In this document: positions 1-6,837 of the stretch, piece after piece | Position numbering within the stretch: the stretch's first letter is position 1 | Layout: every line of letters starts with the position of its first letter | Source: RGIG4140 sp045532865 | Lineage (GTDB): Bacteria; Pseudomonadota; Alphaproteobacteria; CAAHEQ01; UBA3637 | Assembly: GCA_045532865.1 (NCBI GenBank) | Contig: JAZSGT010000053.1 | Location: 1-12,923, forward strand | Direction: 5' to 3' | Length of the DNA: 12,923 nt | Position numbers and translations under genes: made by a program | The notes under the pieces: generated by a model | Database searches by the model: none | Told to the model about the DNA's origin: nothing | The model's input: the letters and a program-made list of their open reading frames with translations, nothing else

Positions 1-3000
1 GCCTCTTGTTCATTCACAAGTTTTTGAACTGTTGAGCCGTTCGTTTTTAAAGTTGCGCTGTTTGTTAAGTCAGCAACAGTGACCCCGTCAAGCGTCAGTT
101 CGCCTTTGTTGGTAACTTTAGTGACTTTACCGCCCGTAACTTCGGCATCTTTTTCATTCACAAGCGCACCAATCGTTGAACCGTTAGCCGTTAAAGTGCC
201 GGCGTTAGTTACCGTTCCCAACTCTGAAGAAGTGGCCGTTAAAGTGCCAGCGTTTTCAACAATATGAACGCTTGATTCTTCAACCTTCAACTCATCTTTA
301 TTGGTTACTTTTCCACCTTCAATGGCAACTTTTTCAAGGGTTACACTGCCAGCTTTGTTTTCAATAATTTCGCCCGTTCCACTCAATGCAACATCACTGA
401 TTTTAAAGCTTGTGTTTTCATTATCAATCACAAATAACTTTTTATCCCCACTTGCAATCGTTGACGTGTCAACGCCTTGTCCAACGATATTTTTCTCGCC
501 ACTTCCAAGCGTTATTGGCGTATCCGAGTTAAAGGCATAATCTTTTCCGACAACGCTGAATTTAAAGGCACTGTTCCCCTCATAATCCATCGCTTCTTTT
601 AATGCATTTTCCCCTGAGGCTCCTATCCCTGAAAGCTTGATGCTTTGTTTATCTTCATCAACCGTCACATCATATTTATACACATCAGTAAACACCTTTA
701 GCTCGTTTGTTGCCGTTTCAAACTCAGCTTCGCCTTCCAGAACTTTAGTGGTGTAGGTTTCATTTAAACCATTATCCCCCACTTCGCCGATTATGTTGAT
801 TTTTGCCAAATCCACTTTGACTTTATAGGTTTCATCTGTTGGCGTTTGAACTGATAATTTATCGCTTGCAAGCTCTAACCCTTCGCCGGTTGTTGCTTTT
901 AATTCAATATCAAACAACAAGTCTGAGCTTTCGCCACTTAAATTTTTAAATCCAACACTATCCTTCGTATCGCCGTCTTGCATATCTAAAGTGACATTAT
1001 CGCCCATGACATAAACACCATTAAACGCATTATTTTCTGCGGTTAAAATGGAGTCTTGAATCGTAATTGTTTTGGCTGTCACGTCCTCGTTTAAATGATA
1101 TTTTGCTGTGCCAGTGCTCTCATCTGCACCAAACTTCACATCTCCGACAACGCTCACATCCTTGCCCAACTTCATCTCGATTTCCGATGTTGATGTGCTT
1201 AAGAAGGTGAGCAACGCATCACCGCCAACCGTCGCTTTGAGATTATCCATATTCGCCCCATGAACTCTGAGCTCGCCACCCGTGATGTTGTTTGTGCCGG
1301 TTAAGAAATGATCCGTATGAGCAATGGTTAAACCAGCAGATTGATTAAATGTTCCCGTTCCTAAGTTCACCATTTTGTCACCCAAAATCAAAGTTCCTGC
1401 GCCGGTTTTGTTAATGGTGCCATAATTTGAAATACCACTATCCAATGACCCAACAAGCGCAACACCATTTTTATCTAACCCATGATTAAAGTTGATGGTG
1501 CCTGTTTCTGAATTGTAAATATCGTTAGATGTCTCAACACCTCTTGAAATTGTTGTATTCTCAGTAAATGTAAAACCACTATCAAAATCTATTGTTCCTG
1601 AGTTATAAATGGCCCCTCCGTGGGCTAATACATTTCCATCAGATGCTGCAAGTTCTCCGGAAACACTATTGTTTTTAAATAATACATCTTTTTTTAAAGC
1701 CAAACTTCCTGTATTATAAATTGCGCCACCTTGGGCTTTTGTTTCAAGTATACTTTTATTATCCGTTTGAGTAGTTATTTTGTTCCCTTCAAAAATAGCA
1801 TTGCCATTAATTATTAAACCATGAGTGTTTTTTGTTGAATCATTATAAATTGCGCCACCTTGAGCCTCATATGTTCCAACAAGTGCATTATTTTTAAAAA
1901 GAACATCTCCTGTAAATGTAACTTGAGCACTATCCCCAGTGTTATAAATACCAGCGCCATACGTCTTACCATAATAAGAATGCTCTAATGAACTTCCTGT
2001 ATTACTAATAAAATCAACATCTTTAAAATTTAAAATACCTTTATTATAAATAGCTCCTCCATATGTGTTGTTTGAATTGTTAGCATACACAAAATTTCCT
2101 TTAAATATTGTCTTATTATCAAAATCAATAACCCCTTTTGTGGCATTATAAACAGCACCTCCGGATGGTTTGAGATAAGTTTCTCCAGAAGTTATATTAA
2201 TTGAGTTTTTTTCAAATAATGTTTGATTGCCAAAAAACATACTTCCATTGTTATAAATAGCGCCCCCAAGAACACTAAAACCAACAGAGGTCACATAGTT
2301 TGATAAAAAACGAGTAGATCCATTAAAAGTCATTCCATATTTTATAATTTTTCCATTGTCATCAACTGTCCCAAGAGAAACATTTTCAATGGCTCCACCG
2401 TAACTTTCCCTTTTTGCTGCAGTATAGTTATCTTGAAACAACACATCTCCATTAAACAAAATTGTTCCACCATTATGAATAGCTCCCCCATGAACTTCTG
2501 TGGCTTCTAATGCTCTATTGTTGATAAAGTCCGCAGAAGTAAAAGTAATATCCCCATCATTATAAATCGCACCACCACGTGAATAAGTTGGTGCTGTTGA
2601 GGTGTTACCTAAAGAAATTTTATTTCCCTCTGAATCCAAAACATATTCGCCATTACTATCTGTCTTATATCCGCCAAAGGTGGCATGTTCATTAAATTTT
2701 ATTATCGCATTTTTGTCATTATAAATTGCACCATTTGCATTAAAGGAGCTCAAGCTCTTGTTGTTTATGAAATTTGTATTTTCTGTAAAATAAATGAATC
2801 CTTTATTGGAAATTGCGCTACCAACTCCACTTTCAACTTCATTCCCTTCAAACAAGGCCTCGTCCGTAAAATTCATATAACCGGTGTTATAAATCGCACC
2901 GCCAGATGAAAGGGCTGTATTGCCCATAAAGGTTGATTTGCCAAGTGTCATGCCATATGCAATAACATCACCTTCTTTTTTACCACCTGTGTTATAAATT

Positions 3001-5315
3001 GCTCCACCTTGTTTGGCTTGGTTACTCAGTGAGATTTTGTTCCCTTCTGAGTCAAGAGCATATTCCCCGTTTTCATCAACCTCATATCCTCCAAATGTAT
3101 TTTCCCCAGCCAAAAGCATATATCCTGTGTTACCTATTGCACCACCATTCCAATTCCCATTTTCTGATTCAATTTTATTTCCTGTAAACAATGTGTTACC
3201 TTTAAATGTTATCCCATAGGTAATATTTGCTGTTGTTGGCGATTCATGGTTTTCATCAGTATCTGCAAAAACAACTGATCCAGAACTATTATTAATTGCA
3301 CCACCTGAAGCATTACTAAAAGTTTTAGACCCATCTGATTTTATTATCATTGTTGATAAAGCTGTATTATTCCTAAATATTGCATTATCTTCAAATAATA
3401 TCTTTCCTAAATAGTTATAAATCGCTCCACCTAATGCATTTCCCGCTTCTGCTTGTGCCTTATTACCATCAAAAATTGTCAAGTCAGAAAACTGCATTTC
3501 TGCTCTATTCCAAATTGCACCACCACTTGCATTTCCTGAAACAATTGATCCATCTGATTTTTCATATGCTTTAAATATTGAACTATTATTTTTAAAAACA
3601 CTTTCGCCTTCAAAAATTACTTTTCCTGTATTTCCTGAATTTGCAAGCGCACCACCATTTGCATCATGAGCTTCTGTTGAATTTTTGTTATTTTCAAAAT
3701 TAACTGATTTAGAAAATAATATATTGCCTCCATTTGTGTTTATTGCTCCACCATAAGCATAAAATGTTGATACACTTCCATCATCTTTTACCTTTACATG
3801 AGTTGTTACACTATTATTTTTAAAATATGCAGTTTCATCAAAAACAATCGTTCCACTATTAGCAACCGCGCCTCCTGAAATATTAGAAGTTTCTGAATTT
3901 ACATTATTTCCAACAAAATCAACCATATCAACAAAATTTATATATCCACCATTCCAAATTGCTCCAGCGGATACTATCGTCGTATTGTTCATGAAAGTGG
4001 ATTTGCCAAGCGTCATCCCATAAGCAATAACATCACCTTCTTTTTTACCACCTGAGTTATAAATAGCACCACCTTGTTTGGCTTCGTTGCCCAGTGAGAT
4101 TTTGTTCCCTTCTGTGTCAAGAGCATATTCCCCGTTTTCATCAACCTCATATCCTCCAATTGTATTTTCCCCAGCCAAAAGCATATATCCCGAGTTATAA
4201 ATCGCTCCACCTTGTGTATTTCCATTTTCTGATTCAGCTTTATTACCTGTAAAAGTAGTATCACCCTTGAATGTCATGCCGTATGTAATATTCGGAACTG
4301 CTGGGGTTTCAGCATTATTGTCCGTACCTTCAAATACAACTGAACCTCTTAAATTATAAATCGCCCCACCTTGGTTACTGGCTTCATTCCCCTCAAACAA
4401 GGCCTCATCCGTAAAATTCATATAACCACCATTGACAATAGCACCACCGGAGCCATTTGTCGCCTCATTAGAAACAAATTTAGCTGTTGACTTGAAATCA
4501 ACTACAGAACCACCATTATTATAAATTGCCCCTCCAGAAGCGGCTTTGTTCCCTAAAATTGTTTTTGTTCCATCATTATTATATTTAACACCAAAATAAA
4601 CATCATCTTTAAAAAGCATGGAGCCAGAAAGTGTTGCTCCATTTGTAATAGCCCCTCCAGTACCTTGGGTTTCATTCCCTATAAATATTGCTGTTTTATC
4701 AAAGGTAATACCATATTTTTCAATTTCTCCAGCTTCATTTTTTATACCAAACGAGCGACTATAAATTGCACCAGAGTCAGAATGAGTTATATTTTTTTCA
4801 AAAAGAGTTGTTCCTTTAAAATGAACAGTTGCACCAGCACAAAGATATACCACTGCACCAGATGTGTCTTTTTTTGAAATGTGATTAAGAAACATATTAT
4901 TTTTAAACTCAGCTTTTTTTTCAAAAATGACATCACCATTCGAAGTATTTATAAACCCACCTTGTCCATAAGTTCCAGCACTAAATGTATTATTTTCAAC
5001 CAATACGTCGCCCTTAAAAGTTGAATTTCCATTCCAAGCAACTGCAAAACCGCCTTGCAAATTATTTTGAGAAATAATGGTGTTATTAGTAAATTTTACT
5101 GATCCAAATTCAGCTTTGTTTCTAAAAAAAGCACCTTGAAAGTTAGCTCCCTCTTTTGTAATAGAATCATAAACTTCATCAAAAATAATTTCTGTTTCCG
5201 CAATAGAAGGAGTGGACAAAAGGATAATTCCCAAATTCGCAAGGAGACATTTTTTAAGGACGTTCAAATATCTTTTTTTAAGTTCTCTGAGTGTTGTACG
5301 GGATATATTTCTCAT
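1..5315 (-). CDS. Giant autotransporter-like surface protein with Pmp-type GGAI/FxxN repeats (3' end beyond window)
   Basis: The frame is open for 1771 complete codons from an ATG at 5315 and leaves the window at the left edge, so the C-terminus is not visible. The start is set by AAGGAGG (5322-5328), 6 nt upstream. Residues 1-39 form a long signal peptide: a basic N-region, a hydrophobic core near residues 24-35, and likely cleavage after SIA. About 30 copies of GGA[I/V]xN, each usually preceded by FxxN (FEGN, FKNN, FTGN), fill residues ~60-1240. This two-motif pattern is the hallmark of chlamydial polymorphic membrane proteins and predicts a beta-helix passenger. Around residues 1290-1330 a GAGTLILG-type segment resembles autotransporter passenger repeats. 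From residue 1670 an exact 16-residue repeat begins. By analogy, a C-terminal beta-barrel would lie outside the window and the passenger would be displayed on the cell surface, probably as an adhesin. The frame was checked at several points and is continuous. Membership of type V secretion is inferred because no barrel is seen. Confidence 0.88.
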   Translation of the reverse strand, partial: MRNISRTTLRELKKRYLNVLKKCLLANLGIILLSTPSIAETEIIFDEVYDSITKEGANFQGAFFRNKAEFGSVKFTNNTIISQNNLQGGFAVAWNGNSTFKGDVLVENNTFSAGTYGQGGFINTSNGDVIFEKKAEFKNNMFLNHISKKDTSGAVVYLCAGATVHFKGTTLFEKNITHSDSGAIYSRSFGIKNEAGEIEKYGITFDKTAIFIGNETQGTGGAITNGATLSGSMLFKDDVYFGVKYNNDGTKTILGNKAASGGAIYNNGGSVVDFKSTAKFVSNEATNGSGGAIVNGGYMNFTDEALFEGNEASNQGGAIYNLRGSVVFEGTDNNAETPAVPNITYGMTFKGDTTFTGNKAESENGNTQGGAIYNSGYMLLAGENTIGGYEVDENGEYALDTEGNKISLGNEAKQGGAIYNSGGKKEGDVIAYGMTLGKSTFMNNTTIVSAGAIWNGGYINFVDMVDFVGNNVNSETSNISGGAVANSGTIVFDETAYFKNNSVTTHVKVKDDGSVSTFYAYGGAINTNGGNILFSKSVNFENNKNSTEAHDANGGALANSGNTGKVIFEGESVFKNNSSIFKAYEKSDGSIVSGNASGGAIWNRAEMQFSDLTIFDGNKAQAEAGNALGGAIYNYLGKILFEDNAIFRNNTALSTMIIKSDGSKTFSNASGGAINNSSGSVVFADTDENHESPTTANITYGITFKGNTLFTGNKIESENGNWNGGAIGNTGYMLLAGENTFGGYEVDENGEYALDSEGNKISLSNQAKQGGAIYNTGGKKEGDVIAYGMTLGKSTFMGNTALSSGGAIYNTGYMNFTDEALFEGNEVESGVGSAISNKGFIYFTENTNFINNKSLSSFNANGAIYNDKNAIIKFNEHATFGGYKTDSNGEYVLDSEGNKISLGNTSTAPTYSRGGAIYNDGDITFTSADFINNRALEATEVHGGAIHNGGTILFNGDVLFQDNYTAAKRESYGGAIENVSLGTVDDNGKIIKYGMTFNGSTRFLSNYVTSVGFSVLGGAIYNNGSMFFGNQTLFEKNSINITSGETYLKPSGGAVYNATKGVIDFDNKTIFKGNFVYANNSNNTYGGAIYNKGILNFKDVDFISNTGSSLEHSYYGKTYGAGIYNTGDSAQVTFTGDVLFKNNALVGTYEAQGGAIYNDSTKNTHGLIINGNAIFEGNKITTQTDNKSILETKAQGGAIYNTGSLALKKDVLFKNNSVSGELAASDGNVLAHGGAIYNSGTIDFDSGFTFTENTTISRGVETSNDIYNSETGTINFNHGLDKNGVALVGSLDSGISNYGTINKTGAGTLILGDKMVNLGTGTFNQSAGLTIAHTDHFLTGTNNITGGELRVHGANMDNLKATVGGDALLTFLSTSTSEIEMKLGKDVSVVGDVKFGADESTGTAKYHLNEDVTAKTITIQDSILTAENNAFNGVYVMGDNVTLDMQDGDTKDSVGFKNLSGESSDLLFDIELKATTGEGLELASDKLSVQTPTDETYKVKVDLAKINIIGEVGDNGLNETYTTKVLEGEAEFETATNELKVFTDVYKYDVTVDEDKQSIKLSGIGASGENALKEAMDYEGNSAFKFSVVGKDYAFNSDTPITLGSGEKNIVGQGVDTSTIASGDKKLFVIDNENTSFKISDVALSGTGEIIENKAGSVTLEKVAIEGGKVTNKDELKVEESSVHIVENAGTLTATSSELGTVTNAGTLTANGSTIGALVNEKDAEVTGGKVTKVTNKGELTLDGVTVADLTNSATLKTNGSTVQKLVNEQE
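21..308 (-). repeat. Tandem 48-bp (16-codon) imperfect repeats in the surface-protein gene
   Basis: Six full consecutive units of exactly 48 bp (308-261, 260-213, 212-165, 164-117, 116-69, 68-21) are visible, and a seventh begins before the edge. The units read like VTNAGTLTANGSTIGA, VENAGTLTATSSELGT and VTNKGELTLDGVTVAD. Conserved positions are [V/L]xN near the start and a hydrophobic residue alternating with T/S or G. At DNA level GCCGTTAAAGTGCC occurs at 187-200 and again at 235-248. A strict 16-residue period with alternating hydrophobics suggests one solenoid rung per unit. Confidence 0.85.
2917..3227 (-). repeat. Long direct repeat inside the surface-protein gene, copy B
   Basis: This ~311-bp stretch aligns without gaps to 3982-4292, at an offset of 1065 bp (355 codons). 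Long runs are identical, including the part coding for DENGEYALD, EGNKISL, AKQGGAIYN and KKEGDVIAYGMTLGKSTFM. A shorter related piece, coding for NGEYVLDSEGNKISLGN, lies near 2615-2690. The copies point to internal duplication of a multi-rung block and could support in-frame recombination. Confidence 0.85.
3982..4292 (-). repeat. Long direct repeat inside the surface-protein gene, copy A
   Basis: This is the partner of 2917-3227 in the same orientation and reading frame. Differences are scattered single bases, for example GAGTTATAAAT here against GTGTTATAAAT in the other copy. Similarity fades but remains recognisable for some tens of bases on both sides, where the FTDEALFEGNE-type rung also recurs. 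Confidence 0.85.
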
Positions 5316-5383
5316 GGGTTGCCTCCTTGGGTTAAAATGATGATGTTTACATGGTCTGTCCTTTTGTTAATCGTGTCGAGTGG

Positions 5384-5409
5384 GAAAATTAAACGGTCGT
5401 TTTTTTTAC
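5384..5409. promoter_or_regulatory. Imperfect 26-bp dyad, gene-proximal copy
   Basis: The arms GAAAATTAAACG and CGTTTTTTTTAC surround a 2-bp centre GT and pair at 9 of 12 positions. The site lies about 69-94 bp upstream of the surface-protein ATG. Its right arm plus ATG (CGTTTTTTTTACATG) recurs exactly at 5664-5678. It may be an operator; no regulator can be named. Confidence 0.45.
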
Positions 5410-5649
5410 ATGTTTTTTTAAGCTTTTAGTGTGATGAAAATTAGATTATTTTGCCTCTATTTTTTATCCTTAAAAATTAAAAAAAATACAAAATTTTGAT
5501 ATTTTCGCTTATTTTTGATATAAAAAATAATCTTTATTTTTCAATGTATTTTGAGAAAACTTCAAAAAAACATCTCTTTTTTTTGAAAAAATTTTGGGAC
5601 GGATTTTTGAATCGATGGTATAATTAAAGTATGGGATGGGGATAAATGT

Positions 5650-5675
5650 GTAAAAAAAACGACCGTTTTTTTTAC
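5650..5675. promoter_or_regulatory. Perfect 12-bp-arm dyad, distal copy
   Basis: GTAAAAAAAACG and CGTTTTTTTTAC form a perfect inverted repeat around a 2-bp centre AC. The reverse complement of 5649-5668 equals AAACGGTCGTTTTTTTTACA at 5391-5410, so the two sites are related both as direct and as inverted copies. A role as a regulatory site is favoured because the same dyad appears twice upstream of one gene. A weak terminator or a structural hairpin is possible, since eight T follow the CG-rich centre. Confidence 0.5.
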
Positions 5676-5710
5676 ATGGTCTTATTTTTTTATAATCGTT
5701 TGAACTGAAT

Positions 5711-5740
5711 AAAAAAAGAGCGATTTTTTAATCGCTCTTT
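5711..5740 (-). terminator. Rho-independent terminator of accA
   Basis: An 11-bp perfect stem (AAAGAGCGATT with AATCGCTCTTT) closes a 4-nt loop. On the minus strand it is followed by a run of T from the plus-strand A run at 5711-5717. It lies about 20 bp beyond the accA stop codon, in the right orientation for that gene. Confidence 0.85.
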
Positions 5741-5760
5741 ACAATATGAATAAAAATGAA

Positions 5761-6714
5761 TTATTCTTCCCCTAAACGTGTCATAGCAAAAAACTTATCA
5801 TGACGCATTGCTTTTAATTCATCAGGTGTGTGTTGTTTGAGTGTATCTAGGTGTTTTTTAATTGCTGTTGCAAGTGCCCCCATGGTTTCTTTGGGATAGC
5901 GATGGGCGCCCCCTAAAGGTTCTGGAACAACTTCGTCAATAATCCCTAAACGGAGTAGGTCGGCAGCTGTTAAGTTTAAAATTTCAGCAGCTTTTGGCGC
6001 CATTTTAGCATCTTTCCACAAAATGGAAGCGCATCCTTCTGGGGAAATAACAGAGTAGATAGAATTTTCTAACATTAAAACTTTGTTCCCTGAAGCTAAG
6101 GCAATTGCGCCACCAGAACCACCTTCACCAATAATGCAACAAATAAGTGGTACTTTTAAATCCAAACAAGCTTCGGTTGAAGCAGCAATAGCTTGTCCTT
6201 GACCTCTTTCTTCCCCTTCCATTCCAGGGAAAGCCCCAGCTGTATCCACAAGTGTAATAACAGGAACGTTGAATTGTTCTGCAAGTTTCATCAAACGAAT
6301 GGCTTTTCTGTACCCTTCAGGTTTTGCCATCCCAAAATTGTGGGCAAGGCGACTTTCTGTATCATGTCCTTTTTCATGACCAATGACCATAACAGTTTGG
6401 CCTTCAAAATCAGCAAATCCACCAATGATAGCTTTATCATCTGCAAAAGCTCTATCACCAGAAAGAATAGAAAAATTTTGAAAAATGCTATTGATGTAAT
6501 CAGATGTATGTGGTCTATTTTCATGACGAGCAACAGCTGATTTTTGCCAAGGTGTTAAGTTTGAATAAAGGCTTTCGAGAGCTTTTTCTCTTTTTTTATT
6601 CAAACGCTCGGTTTCTTGTTTTTTTTCATCAGCCGTACGTGTAACGTCAGCATTCACATCTGCTAGTCTTGTATCGATTTCAAGTATTTGTTGTTCAAAA
6701 TCTAAATATTGCAT
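5761..6714 (-). CDS. accA: Acetyl-CoA carboxylase carboxyltransferase subunit alpha
   Basis: AccA (317 residues; the family is usually about 315-320) pairs with AccD to move the carboxyl group from carboxybiotin to acetyl-CoA, giving malonyl-CoA for fatty acid synthesis in the cytoplasm. The N-terminal helical part (residues 1-60, starting MQYLDFEQQI) leads into the crotonase-like carboxyltransferase fold. Visible family motifs are GHEKGHD (~112-118), the GMAKPEGYRKA block (~128-138), VDTAGAFPG (~156-164), RGQGQAIA (~170-177) and the oxyanion-hole loop GEGGSGG (196-202), followed by SVISPEGCASILWKD. The start ATG has AAAGGAC (6721-6727) upstream. The gene is full length with no lesion. It stands alone, with its own promoter and terminator, and is divergent from the yejA-like gene. 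accD is not in the window. Confidence 0.98.
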   Translation of the reverse strand: MQYLDFEQQILEIDTRLADVNADVTRTADEKKQETERLNKKREKALESLYSNLTPWQKSAVARHENRPHTSDYINSIFQNFSILSGDRAFADDKAIIGGFADFEGQTVMVIGHEKGHDTESRLAHNFGMAKPEGYRKAIRLMKLAEQFNVPVITLVDTAGAFPGMEGEERGQGQAIAASTEACLDLKVPLICCIIGEGGSGGAIALASGNKVLMLENSIYSVISPEGCASILWKDAKMAPKAAEILNLTAADLLRLGIIDEVVPEPLGGAHRYPKETMGALATAIKKHLDTLKQHTPDELKAMRHDKFFAMTRLGEE

Positions 6715-6733
6715 TTTTCTGTCCTTTAATAAT

Positions 6734-6762
6734 TTGATTTTTTTTATTATACGAGTTATACT
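6734..6762 (+). promoter_or_regulatory. Predicted promoter of the yejA-like gene
   Basis: TTGATT (6734-6739) and TATACT (6757-6762) lie 17 bp apart on the plus strand. Transcription would begin near 6769. Its elements interleave with those of the accA promoter, so two polymerases could hardly bind at once. Confidence 0.6.
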
Positions 6763-6774
6763 TCAAAAAGTCTA
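6746..6774 (-). promoter_or_regulatory. Predicted accA promoter
   Basis: Read on the minus strand, TAGACT (6769-6774) and a perfect TATAAT (6746-6751) are separated by 17 bp. The expected start of transcription is near 6739, giving a leader of about 25 nt before the accA ATG. The site overlaps the predicted plus-strand promoter at 6734-6762. Confidence 0.7.
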
Positions 6775-6837
6775 GTATTTTATCTGTTTTTAACAAAAAC
6801 GAAACATTTGTATATCTTGATAAAAAGGATTTGGAAC

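Larger units (their letters stand above)
5316..5710. other. Gene-free, very AT-rich region upstream of the surface-protein gene
   Basis: No credible coding frame is seen between the surface-protein start and the accA terminator. The stretch is dominated by A and T runs. It holds two related dyads (5384-5409, 5650-5675) and a word TTTACATGGTCT that occurs at both 5346-5357 and 5671-5682. A promoter for the minus-strand gene must lie here, but the AT content gives many weak -10-like hexamers and none stands out. A consensus TATAAT on the plus strand at 5619-5624 has no well-spaced -35 and no gene behind it. Confidence 0.7.

Noticed and set aside
79..540. Plus-strand open frames rich in Pro/Thr/Val/Ser near the left edge
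   Set aside because: They are antisense reflections of the repeat-rich minus-strand gene, lack ribosome sites and show no family pattern.
1500..4900. Regularly spaced recurring words (ATAAATTGC-CCACC) that could suggest a CRISPR or intergenic repeat array
   Set aside because: Spacing is irregular, units are diverged and all lie in one open frame as GGAIYN codons, so they are protein repeats.
5619..5624. Consensus TATAAT on the plus strand, possible promoter of a small RNA ending near 5740
   Set aside because: No -35 at proper distance (TTGGGA is 19 bp away), and the hairpin at 5715-5740 has no T run on the plus strand. Too weak to annotate in such AT-rich DNA.
6193..6540. 115-codon plus-strand frame inside accA
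   Set aside because: It lies fully antisense to a highly conserved enzyme gene, and has no ribosome site or recognisable protein features.
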